Below, piece after piece: positions 9,100 through 16,074 of a stretch of DNA of 64,000 nucleotides (positions are counted from its first letter, which is position 1; the number at the start of each line of letters is the position of its first letter). Origin of the DNA: Chryseobacterium glaciei (GTDB taxonomy: Bacteria > Bacteroidota > Bacteroidia > Flavobacteriales > Weeksellaceae); the NCBI RefSeq assembly GCF_001648155.1, contig NZ_CP015199.1, positions 1,622,501-1,686,500 on the forward strand, in the 5' to 3' direction. A model generated the notes under the pieces. The model ran no database searches. It saw nothing but the letters and a program-made list of their open reading frames with translations, and was not told the DNA's origin. The position numbers and the translations under genes are program-made.

Positions 9100-9405
9100 T
9101 TACAAGAAGAATGAACGCAGGATGGTAGCTGCCACGATTAGAAATATACAGGCACCAAACCAGCTCGCAGCTGTTTTGCTTGTATCCGGATCTCCACTGC
9201 TAAATTTATTATACACTTTTACCCCGCCGATCAGTCCCACTACCGCACCAATCGCATAGATCAGTTTAGTGGCAGGATCAAAATAAGAGGTTACCATCTG
9301 TGTCGCTTCGTTGATTCCTGCCGAACCATTACCTTGCGCAAAAACTCCCGAAACTGACAGTAAAATCAAACCCGCCAGCATCAGCTTTTTTCTTTGTTTC
9401 TCCAT
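9100..9405 (-). CDS. traE: Conjugal transfer protein TraE (DUF4134), pilin-like
   Basis: 101 aa. There is an N-terminal signal sequence ending at VFAQG, then two hydrophobic segments (about 48-66 and 80-99) separated by the basic turn KVYNKFSSGDPDTSKTAASW. This matches DUF4134/TraE, which occupies the VirB2 (pilin-like) position in Bacteroidetes transfer operons. It is the first gene of the compact traE-traQ block; the 190 bp upstream hold no gene, so a promoter for this block may lie there, although I cannot point to a convincing one. Confidence 0.88.
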   Translation of the reverse strand: MEKQRKKLMLAGLILLSVSGVFAQGNGSAGINEATQMVTSYFDPATKLIYAIGAVVGLIGGVKVYNKFSSGDPDTSKTAASWFGACIFLIVAATILRSFFL

Positions 9406-9598
9406 TGCTAATTGTATTATTTGTTAAAGATTTTCCCACTCCCTGCGGGATCTGAAAACAAATGTATTGGTGAAGCAAAAGCAGACTAACAAACTGGCAT
9501 TCAGTGGAATTACTTGGCGTTAAATGGCTTTTAAAGAGAAAAAAACGTGTATATGATAGAGGTATTTTTAAGAAAAAAAATTGAAATCCGATGTGTAA

Positions 9599-9859
9599 AA
9601 TGATGAAATAATCCAAGAAAAATATACCAACCTGCATCCCAAATTCTTTTGGGATTTCAGATTTGATGAGATCAAATGGGAAGCATATAAAATGGTAATC
9701 GCGCGTATCGTAAAGCGCGGAGGGCAGGAAGAAATTGACGAAATCATTCGTTTTTATGTTCATGAAAAAGTGATCAGGACGATCCGTGACGAAATTCACT
9801 TTCTCCCCAGTAATGCTATTGATCGCGCATTAAAATTCTTTCCTCAGCTCAAAAAGTAA
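9599..9859 (+). pseudogene. DUF6922-like short protein, possibly 5'-truncated
   Basis: On the plus strand an open frame runs from just after a stop at 9596-9598 to TAA at 9857-9859. It reads HPKFFWDFRFDEIKWEAYKM, then IIRFYVHEKVIRTIRDEIHF and LPSNAIDRALKFFPQLKK, the full conserved core of DUF6922-type proteins, which are usually about 85-90 aa. There is no ATG before the conserved FFWDF block: the first in-frame ATG is at 9692, inside the domain. Either translation begins at a non-standard codon (for example ATA at 9608) or the 5' end has been lost or frameshifted; ATGs at 9591, 9600 and 9603 are in another frame and hit TAA at once. It lies opposite to the tra operon, in the traE upstream region. 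Confidence 0.55.
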
Positions 9860-9952
9860 GAGATGCACTGTTATCCGAATAGAAAAGACAAACCGTATGA
9901 CTGGATTTAGTTTCGATTTTTTATCATTAGATTAGATATATAGGCATAAAAA

Positions 9953-9985
9953 AACGCCAAACTTTTATGTTCTGACGTTGAGAAT
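9953..9985 (-). terminator. Weak candidate terminator after the 210-aa gene
   Basis: On the minus strand the 7-nt arm 9973-9979 can pair with 9953-9959 with one mismatch, followed by a run of T (seven A on the plus strand just before 9955). It lies about 95 bp past the stop of the leftward 210-aa gene. The loop is long, so stability is uncertain. Confidence 0.3.
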
Positions 9986-10078
9986 AAATAATTATTGGAG
10001 ATGATACCCTTACTGCCTATGGGGTCATTCATATTTCTAAGATAGGAAGTTTGCCTGACACAAACCCAGTGTCACAAT

Positions 10079-10711
10079 TCATAGCGTACGGCCTTTTCGT
10101 GGCGGCTTACTTTTATTTTGTTGGATGGTATCTTTGCCGGAAACCCGCTCTGCATACTGATTCTTTTTCAATCCACATTCCTCTAGCAGTTTTTGGGGAA
10201 TATTCGTATTTAAAATTATTCTTCCCTCTCTAAGAGTTGGAACTATTTCATTGACAAGAGCCCTTTTAATGACTTGCAATCCACTTGCATTCTTGAGGTA
10301 ATTGGCTAACGGCATCTTAAAACGCCATAATGAATAAGATTCATTGGGAATACCCACAACAACTCCCCTTTCCATCTCTCTTTTAATTCTCGTTTGAAAT
10401 CTCTTAAGATCTCTTTCATGCAGCCACATATCCAGAAGTTTGTCAATATGGCTTTCCAGATTCATCTCAAAAGAGTAATTTATACCCTCTGAGCTGAATT
10501 TATCAGGCGGAAGTGTTTTACACCAGGCTTCGGCCTGTTCAATAAGCTTTTTACCCTTTTCATCGTCTGCCCTATAGCCTGTTGGTCCTCCATGCCCCGC
10601 ATTAGAAGTAATTCCTACTTTTTTGCCTTCAATATACAGAGTAGCAGCGAATGCATTTGTCTCCTCGCTGAGCAGCTCACTATACTCAATATTTTTTATT
10701 TCAACTTTCAT
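10079..10711 (-). CDS. Uncharacterised 210-aa protein between traD and traE
   Basis: 210 aa, soluble, no signal peptide or membrane span. It begins MKVEIKNIEYSELLSEETNA and has LYIEGKKVGITSNAGHGGPT, a beta-hairpin-like start, a helical middle (KLLDMWLHERDLKRFQTRIK) and a very basic C-terminus (QNKSKPPRKGRTL). I do not recognise the family. It starts 7 bp after the 269-aa gene and shares with it a basic Lys/Pro-rich tail, so the two form a pair inserted between traD and traE. Function unknown; a DNA- or RNA-binding tail is one possible reading of the basic end. Confidence 0.6.
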   Translation of the reverse strand: MKVEIKNIEYSELLSEETNAFAATLYIEGKKVGITSNAGHGGPTGYRADDEKGKKLIEQAEAWCKTLPPDKFSSEGINYSFEMNLESHIDKLLDMWLHERDLKRFQTRIKREMERGVVVGIPNESYSLWRFKMPLANYLKNASGLQVIKRALVNEIVPTLREGRIILNTNIPQKLLEECGLKKNQYAERVSGKDTIQQNKSKPPRKGRTL

Positions 10712-10718
10712 AACTCGT

Positions 10719-11528
10719 CTACAATTTGGGTCCCTTTCTTTTTATCGGCTTACCCAAATTGGGAGTTTCGCTTTTAATGGAATTTGCTTTATTTTCACGA
10801 ATAGCTTCATCTATACCCGTATCTTTCCATGCAACCTGACCAGCTCTGAAATGAGACTTCAGGTTACTTTCCTTTAAGTTAGACAGCTCATCAAAACCAT
10901 GTTTTCTGTTATACCCGATTGGGTCCAGAACACTTTCATGAGGTACGCTTACAACAATAATATCTTTAGGTATTTCAGTTATCGAGTTAAAATCAATCTC
11001 CTGAAATTCATGTTTCTTCGGATTGTACGGAATGCAATACGCTTCCTTTCCATCAACATAATAGTCTTCGACCTTAGAAAATACAATCCCTCCTGATAAA
11101 AAATCGTCTTTGGGGCGCAGCATATCCATTCGCAGATCGACATAAAAAGGATGACCTGCAATATCAACAATGGGCAAGAGACCACTCAGCCGTTCTTTCA
11201 ATGCGGTCTGATCAACCATTAGATCAAAATCACTCCTGGTTGCAAACATTTCTAAGGGAATGCCATATTTCTCCGACATTCCTTCCGGATCGAGTGTGAC
11301 CAATTCCGGCAGACCTATGGTAACCGTTTCTCCACGGATAAACGATGACGGTATATTCTTTTCCGTCAGACTGTAGTCAAAAGCATAACCATTGTGGTTT
11401 CCAAGATCCCGCATCTCAAAAAGCGAAATTGCATTGGTGGGATTATCCCTTTCCCTTAATTCTAACTTATTGACATCGACCAAGAATTCGGTTCCTTCGA
11501 TGTTTACTGCTGGTAATTCTCTTTTCAT
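10719..11528 (-). CDS. Uncharacterised 269-aa protein with two tandem copies of one domain
   Basis: 269 aa, soluble. Two halves repeat the same pattern: residues about 5-95 read LPAVNIEGTEFLVDVNKLEL, then LRERDNP, IGLPELVTLDPEGMSEKYG; residues about 118-225 read LLPIVDIAGHPFYVDLRMDM, then LRPKDDF, VSVPHESVLDPIGYNRKHG. The shared skeleton is LPxVxIxGxxFxVD...LRxxD...P...LDPxGxxxKxG. The C-terminus is basic (KPIKRKGPKL). No named domain is recognised. It is the first of two unknown genes between traD and traE, and its stop is 7 bp before the 210-aa gene. Function unknown. Confidence 0.6.
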   Translation of the reverse strand: MKRELPAVNIEGTEFLVDVNKLELRERDNPTNAISLFEMRDLGNHNGYAFDYSLTEKNIPSSFIRGETVTIGLPELVTLDPEGMSEKYGIPLEMFATRSDFDLMVDQTALKERLSGLLPIVDIAGHPFYVDLRMDMLRPKDDFLSGGIVFSKVEDYYVDGKEAYCIPYNPKKHEFQEIDFNSITEIPKDIIVVSVPHESVLDPIGYNRKHGFDELSNLKESNLKSHFRAGQVAWKDTGIDEAIRENKANSIKSETPNLGKPIKRKGPKL

Positions 11529-11571
11529 GCTAAACCATTATCTAAAAGTTAAAAAAATGGGGATCTGTCTT

Positions 11572-12204
11572 TTAGACAAAATCCCCAATATCAAATCTAT
11601 CCAGATTTCCTTTCCGCAAAATGGAAGAACCGACATCTGTTTCGGTGGAAAGGCTTCGGTCCAATAGCTCTGCTATTTTTCTCGAAGCTCCTTCCATAGA
11701 GTTTTCCAATAGGCTGAAGAGTTCGGTTCCCTGTATTTTACGAACAATGTCTACCGCTTGTTTCTCTAAAGATGGCTCGGGCATTTCTTGGCTCAGCAAC
11801 ATCCCCACGGTACTTAGTTCTTCAAAGGTGACCCCTGTGGCGAAACCGTCTTCACCATCAGAAACCCTATACTTGCCCCACTCTTTTTCCTCATCTTCAA
11901 AATCAGGCATGTGAGCAAAAACTTCTTCCGTTTCTTCCTGCGGAATTTCTATATCGAAATCTTCTTCTTTGATTTCAATGGCTAAATTATTTGATTTAGT
12001 CTCTGGTTCCTTACTTTGGCTTTCAGGGGCATTCTTTGGCGCTGAAAGTCTCGTTGCGGGCCTGGGCAAACCCATTATTTCCGGTAAATTGATCTCGGTT
12101 TTCCTTTGGCTTTCTTTCTTAACCGGTCTTTTTTTGATCACAAATTTATCCTCCAGCAGTAAAAAGATAACCACGAGCAGGCATATTACAATGAGTGTTT
12201 CCAT
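11572..12204 (-). CDS. traD: Conjugal transfer protein TraD
   Basis: 210 aa. One N-terminal membrane span (METLIVICLLVVIFLLLEDK) is followed by a long acidic, Pro/Ser-rich cytosolic region (EEDFDIEIPQEETEEVF) and a C-terminal helical segment (FEELSTVGMLLSQEMPEPSL). This layout and the position after the DUF3408 gene match the protein called TraD in flavobacterial and CTnDOT-type operons. Its molecular role is not defined. The 43-bp gap to the next gene and 51-bp gap from the previous gene fit one leftward transcript. Confidence 0.7.
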   Translation of the reverse strand: METLIVICLLVVIFLLLEDKFVIKKRPVKKESQRKTEINLPEIMGLPRPATRLSAPKNAPESQSKEPETKSNNLAIEIKEEDFDIEIPQEETEEVFAHMPDFEDEEKEWGKYRVSDGEDGFATGVTFEELSTVGMLLSQEMPEPSLEKQAVDIVRKIQGTELFSLLENSMEGASRKIAELLDRSLSTETDVGSSILRKGNLDRFDIGDFV

Positions 12205-12255
12205 AAGTGTATAATAGATTTAGGTGTTCTGCAAAATCGATAAAAATGTATTTCC

Positions 12256-12660
12256 TCATAGGATAGGCTTATTTCTTTCATTGAAAAAGTCGGTAATATC
12301 GACTCCGAATTCCTGGAAATGATGTTCTAAAATATTATCGATATAGGAATAAAGTGTCGTCTTTTCTTCCCTGGTTAATTGAACAATGCGAAGAAGCCGC
12401 TCGTGATATTCAGGTCGTATGTATACTACTTTACCATTGCGCCCCGATGGGTAACGGTTGGTAAGAAATACCTCTTCATAGCTGATTTTCTTTTGAATGT
12501 TTTCTTTCCTTTTCTCCCGGGGTTTACTTTCTTTAGTTTCAATGTCCTGTCTCGGAATTTGATTTGTGGGAGCAGGCTGCTTACCACTCATGATCTCCAT
12601 TATTAAAGCCTCATCAACAACCGGCTTTTCAAAACTCTTTTTAATATCATCCGATTCCAT
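12256..12660 (-). CDS. DUF3408 conjugal transfer protein (TraB/TraC position)
   Basis: 134 aa. A disordered basic N-terminus precedes a compact C-terminal domain: EVFLTNRYPSGRNGKVVYIR, PEYHERLLRIVQLTREEKTT and LYSYIDNILEHHFQEFG. These are the hallmark segments of DUF3408, a ribbon-helix-helix-like family encoded right after traA in Bacteroidetes elements. It may bind DNA with the ParA-like TraA, which is encoded 10 bp upstream. The names TraB and TraC are both used for this gene, so no symbol is given. Confidence 0.8.
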   Translation of the reverse strand: MESDDIKKSFEKPVVDEALIMEIMSGKQPAPTNQIPRQDIETKESKPREKRKENIQKKISYEEVFLTNRYPSGRNGKVVYIRPEYHERLLRIVQLTREEKTTLYSYIDNILEHHFQEFGVDITDFFNERNKPIL

Positions 12661-12670
12661 AGCTCACATT

Positions 12671-13435
12671 TTATCGTTTTACAATTTTTAGAAATTCCTG
12701 AATAAACAGATCAAGTCTGGTCAACCGCATTAACTTTTCTTCCGGTGGTAGTAAACTTGATCTGAATATGTAATTACCACTTTCTTCCGTTTCTCTGCGA
12801 AAACGCTTGCTATCCATAATCCTGGTTTCCATAACACTCAATTCCAACTCCTTAATAACGGTTTGATAAGCATCATAAAGGCTAGTTCTTTCCCTGCCAT
12901 CCACCTGGTTCCAGAATAACCAGTATGACTGCTCCGCTTCAACTGAAACTGTCCCTGCAAGCTTTTGGAGTGCGGTAGCAAAGCTTAAGGTGCTTTCCAC
13001 CACAAGACGGTCAGCGGTTATTGGAGAAAAAATAAAATCCATCACTTTTAAGGTGGTCAGTACACCATTGGTGTTGGCTGTTCCGGGGAGGTCGAAAAAG
13101 ATAAAGTCAAAATGCAGAGATGAGTCATCAACATGCTCCGCCGCTTTTTCCAGCGCATCATCAGCTTTGCACCGGATAATGGAATATGCCTTCTTGTTGA
13201 TCTGCTGATACAGTTTTAAAGCGGCCTTTTTATGGTACTCATTCTGCATCACCGTCTTCATATCCCGATCCCTCATTTTACCAAGGCTATGCTGAGGGAA
13301 ATCACAGTCCATAATGAGTACATTATAACCCAGTCTGAAGTGCAGAAGACTTGCGACTAAAGTGGTAAATGTTGATTTTCCAACGCCTCCCTTTTGGGTA
13401 GAGAAACTGATTTTTAATGGCTTTTTCATTGTCAT
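12671..13435 (-). CDS. traA: ParA-family ATPase TraA
   Basis: 254 aa. It begins KPLKISFSTQKGGVGKSTFT, a deviant Walker A of the ParA/MinD type with the signature lysine, and has IMDCDFPQHSLG and FIFFDLPGTANTNG for Walker A' and B. TraA is the first gene of the leftward operon in CTnDOT-like elements; ParA proteins position DNA or protein complexes in the cell. Two starts are possible (MTM or the internal MKK, six bases later). The 700-bp region upstream separates it from the divergent mob genes. Confidence 0.9.
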   Translation of the reverse strand: MTMKKPLKISFSTQKGGVGKSTFTTLVASLLHFRLGYNVLIMDCDFPQHSLGKMRDRDMKTVMQNEYHKKAALKLYQQINKKAYSIIRCKADDALEKAAEHVDDSSLHFDFIFFDLPGTANTNGVLTTLKVMDFIFSPITADRLVVESTLSFATALQKLAGTVSVEAEQSYWLFWNQVDGRERTSLYDAYQTVIKELELSVMETRIMDSKRFRRETEESGNYIFRSSLLPPEEKLMRLTRLDLFIQEFLKIVKR

Positions 13436-13487
13436 GATTTTAAATATTTATGATTGTTTTTATTGGAAATTGCACAGGGATAAAGAT

Positions 13488-13680
13488 GTAAAGACGCTTA
13501 CAAGGCTATATTCCTGCTTTACTTTTTGGTAAATTTTCTTTACCGGATTATTGCTTGGTTTCTTTATGCCGATATGCTTTTCTTTACATCCCGTAAGTTG
13601 TATCGCCGCTCATTTTACAAACGATACGCTTTACCCATTGTACTCCAAAATGCTTTTACAGTTTTACATATTTACACTTT
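13488..13680. repeat. Cluster of TTTAC/GTAAA pentamers in the tra-mob divergent spacer
   Basis: About ten copies of TTTAC or its complement GTAAA occur in roughly 190 bp (for example GTAAAG at 13488, CTTTAC at 13517, GTAAA at 13529, TTTACC near 13538, CTTTACA at 13582, TTTTACA at 13613, CTTTACC at 13628, then three close copies up to 13676). Some are paired as inverted copies (CTTTACTTTTTGGTAAA). This density exceeds what I would expect by chance even in AT-rich DNA. It could be a binding array for a tra regulator or for the TraA/DUF3408 partition-like pair. Confidence 0.45.
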
Positions 13681-13811
13681 AGCAATTGCCCGTCTGTACA
13701 GAAATCTTTCCTGTTTCTTTCCTTATTGCCGGTATAAACCATTGTATATATCTCGGTAAAACCATAAAGCAAAGAAAGAATATTACCATGCTGCGTGCTT
13801 CTATGTGGCAG

Positions 13812-13842
13812 CATTTGGCGCTCACAGGCTTCATTTGGCGCT
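13812..13842. repeat. Direct repeat CATTTGGCGCT x2, 20-bp period
   Basis: CATTTGGCGCT occurs at 13812-13822 and again at 13832-13842, two helical turns apart. It lies between the TTTAC cluster and the hairpin-rich stretch that precedes mobA, so it may be a relaxosome or regulator binding site. Seen directly; function inferred. Confidence 0.5.
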
Positions 13843-13943
13843 GCTTTCCATTGCAATCCTTTCAACATTCAGCCCGAACTTTGTAAAAAGATTTCGAAAT
13901 GGATTTTACAGATAACGACTCCGGTAAATCAGGCAATATGCCC

Positions 13944-14083
13944 GACAGCTCAAAGCTGTCTTTCCCTGCTTTATTTAATTCATCCCGCAGGGTGAATTCT
14001 CTGTTCACAGGAACAGAGCAAGGTGTGTTCTGAGGCACTCGAAACTCATTTCGTGCCCCAAAACCCTTGCCCTTGCAGGGGGC
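13944..14083. other. Candidate origin of transfer (oriT) with four inverted repeats
   Basis: Within 140 bp there are a 7-bp inverted repeat GACAGCT-CAA-AGCTGTC (13944-13960), an 8-bp one CTCTGTTC-ACAG-GAACAGAG (13999-14018), an imperfect one GGCAC/GTGCC with GAAA/TTTC inside (14034-14057), and a GC-rich one around CCCTTGCAGGG (14070-14080). It lies just upstream of mobA-mobB, the usual place for oriT in Bacteroidetes elements with this relaxase type. No nic site can be named from sequence alone. Confidence 0.5.
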
Positions 14084-14134
14084 TGGAAAACCGCTCCGAA
14101 GTCGCAGTTTTATTAATTTATAAATGGATTTAAT

Positions 14135-14572
14135 ATGGATCAGGATAACAAAAGAAAACAGAATAAAGGCGGGAGGAATCCTAAGAACAATCCAAGCATT
14201 CACCGCCATGTTTTTCGTCTAACGGATGAAGAAAATGCCAGATTAATGTCGCTTCTAGAAGCATCCGGAATGACCAATAAAGCGAAATTTATTATCTCAG
14301 TATTGTTCGGGAAGGAAATTAAAACCGTAAAAATTGATAAAGGGGCAGTAGATTATTACATGAGGCTCACCACTTTTTATAGTCAGTTTCGTGCCGTTGG
14401 AGTCAATTATAACCAGGTTGTAAAGATTTTATATCGTAATTTTTCCGAAAAGAAAGCTGCTGCTTATCTCTATAAACTGGAAAAGAAAACGATTGAAATG
14501 GCAAAATTGATTCAGGAAATGATGCATTTGACCAAGGAATTTGAAGAAAAATATGTAAAAAATAAAGGCTAA
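14135..14572 (+). CDS. mobA: Mobilisation protein MobA, relaxosome accessory (ribbon-helix-helix-like)
   Basis: 145 aa. A basic N-terminus (MDQDNKRKQNKGGRNPKNNP) leads to HRHVFRLTDEENARLMSLLE, the short beta-strand plus helix of MobC/MobA-type ribbon-helix-helix proteins, followed by helices including YYMRLTTFYSQFRAVGVNYN, a typical motif of this group. Such proteins bind oriT and load the relaxase. It is followed one base later by mobB, so the two are co-translated. Family naming differs between elements (MobA or MobC); the role is the same. Confidence 0.85.
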   Translation: MDQDNKRKQNKGGRNPKNNPSIHRHVFRLTDEENARLMSLLEASGMTNKAKFIISVLFGKEIKTVKIDKGAVDYYMRLTTFYSQFRAVGVNYNQVVKILYRNFSEKKAAAYLYKLEKKTIEMAKLIQEMMHLTKEFEEKYVKNKG

Positions 14573-14573
14573 A

Positions 14574-15884
14574 ATGATTGCAAATATTGGAAGAGGAGAG
14601 AATTTATTTGGAGCACTTGCCTATAATCAGCTAAAAGTGGACAAAGAAAAAGGTCAGATTATATATACCCATAAGATCATTGAAACTTTGAGTGGACAAT
14701 ATACTACGGCACAATTAGCCCGCTCTTTTGAACCTTACTTGGTAGCAAATAACCAAACAGAAAAGCCAATTCTCCATATTTCACTGAATCCAAATCCGAA
14801 AGAACAGGTCAGCGATGAAAAATTTCAGGCTATTGCACAGGACTATATGGAGCAAATGGGTTACGGGAATCAGCCATTTGTCGTATTTAAACATAATGAT
14901 ATTGACCGCACTCATATTCATATTGTGTCGGTATGTGTAGACGAAGAAGGCAGAAAAATATCAGACTCTTTTGAGAAAAGAAGGTCAGTGAATATTTCCA
15001 GAGCATTAGAACTAAAGTATGGGTTACTACCGACAAACGAAAAAGAGCATTCACAAAACGAAAAAATATTCCGTCCGGTGGATTATAAAAAAGGTGACCT
15101 CAAAAGCCAAGTTGCCTCTGTGGTCCGATATCTTCCAAAACATTACAGGTTTCAAAGCATTGGTGAATATAATGCCCTGTTATCGCTATTTAATATTACG
15201 GCTGAAGAAGTTAATGGTGAATTGAAGGGAGTCCCAAAACAAGGTCTGGTTTACTTTGCTTTGAACGAAAACGGAGAAAAGGCCAGCAATCCCTTTAGAG
15301 CATCCCTGTTTGGTAAAAATGCAGGATACAAAATGCTTCAAGATAATATTGCTATTTCCAGAGAACTGTTAAAAAAAGACCCGGCAAAGGCTACACTGAA
15401 AAATACCGTACAGATTGCCATACACATAGCCACTACCGAGAAAAGTTTCAAGCAGCAATTACTCGAACAGGGTATTAATACCGTAATACGAAGGAATTCG
15501 GAAGGACGTGTTTATGGGATCACTTTTATTGATCACAACTCTAAAACGGTTTGGAACGGTTCACGTTTTGGTAAAGAATTTTCAGCCAACATATTTAATG
15601 AATGGTGGAACAATAATGAAAAACCTGAAATCAAAAATACCGAAGAGAAAAAAACACCTTTGAAATCATACCACTCCCCCGAGGATCATCAGCACAGTGA
15701 AAAACCGCATCATATTTTCGATTTTCTTAACGAAAAGCAGTCTTTATTTCCATCGGATGAAACTGGTATAACAGAAGCATTTGGAGGATTATTGCCGGAA
15801 GCCCTTAGTGATGATTTTGAAGAAATAAACTTTGAGAATCAAATGAAGAGAAGGAAAAACCGAAAACGTGGAAATCAAAAATAG
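14574..15884 (+). CDS. mobB: Relaxase/mobilisation nuclease MobB (MOBP-type)
   Basis: 436 aa. The N-terminus MIANIGRGENLFGALAYNQL and the three-histidine motif HNDIDRTHIHIVS (His107, His114 and His116) identify a relaxase of the PF03432 family, which nicks oriT and pilots the strand into the recipient. The middle holds KHYRFQSIGEYNALLSLFNI, typical of Bacteroidetes relaxases, and the C-terminus is charged (EEINFENQMKRRKNRKRGNQ). Length is usual for the family. It follows mobA by one base and precedes the coupling ATPase by 190 bp. Confidence 0.93.
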   Translation: MIANIGRGENLFGALAYNQLKVDKEKGQIIYTHKIIETLSGQYTTAQLARSFEPYLVANNQTEKPILHISLNPNPKEQVSDEKFQAIAQDYMEQMGYGNQPFVVFKHNDIDRTHIHIVSVCVDEEGRKISDSFEKRRSVNISRALELKYGLLPTNEKEHSQNEKIFRPVDYKKGDLKSQVASVVRYLPKHYRFQSIGEYNALLSLFNITAEEVNGELKGVPKQGLVYFALNENGEKASNPFRASLFGKNAGYKMLQDNIAISRELLKKDPAKATLKNTVQIAIHIATTEKSFKQQLLEQGINTVIRRNSEGRVYGITFIDHNSKTVWNGSRFGKEFSANIFNEWWNNNEKPEIKNTEEKKTPLKSYHSPEDHQHSEKPHHIFDFLNEKQSLFPSDETGITEAFGGLLPEALSDDFEEINFENQMKRRKNRKRGNQK

Positions 15885-15890
15885 GAGAAG

Positions 15891-16022
15891 ATGCGAAATC
15901 ACCAATTCCATATTTTCATTCTCTCACAAAAAGAGCTCTTAAAAACTCTGCTGCCCTTAAAAATCAGCAAAAGCAAAGCCATCGAAAGCCTAATAAAGCC
16001 ACCTACGGCCACCGTACAATAA
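15891..16022 (+). CDS. Possible 43-aa peptide downstream of mobB
   Basis: ATG at 15891 is preceded by AGGAGAAG, one of the few strong Shine-Dalgarno matches in the window, overlapping the mobB stop. The frame encodes 43 residues starting MRNHQFHIFILSQKELLKTL, with a basic middle and TATVQ end. No family is recognised. The good ribosome site argues for translation; the short length and lack of a known relative argue for caution. Confidence 0.35.
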   Translation: MRNHQFHIFILSQKELLKTLLPLKISKSKAIESLIKPPTATVQ

Positions 16023-16074
16023 TTCCTCAAAACCGGCTTTACATTCCCCCCTTGTAACATTTAAATCTAAAATA

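Noticed and set aside
9329..9799. Long leftward frame (156 codons) overlapping traE start
   Set aside because: It is the antisense of the DUF6922-like frame and traE; the translated text is Phe/Ile-rich with no domain.
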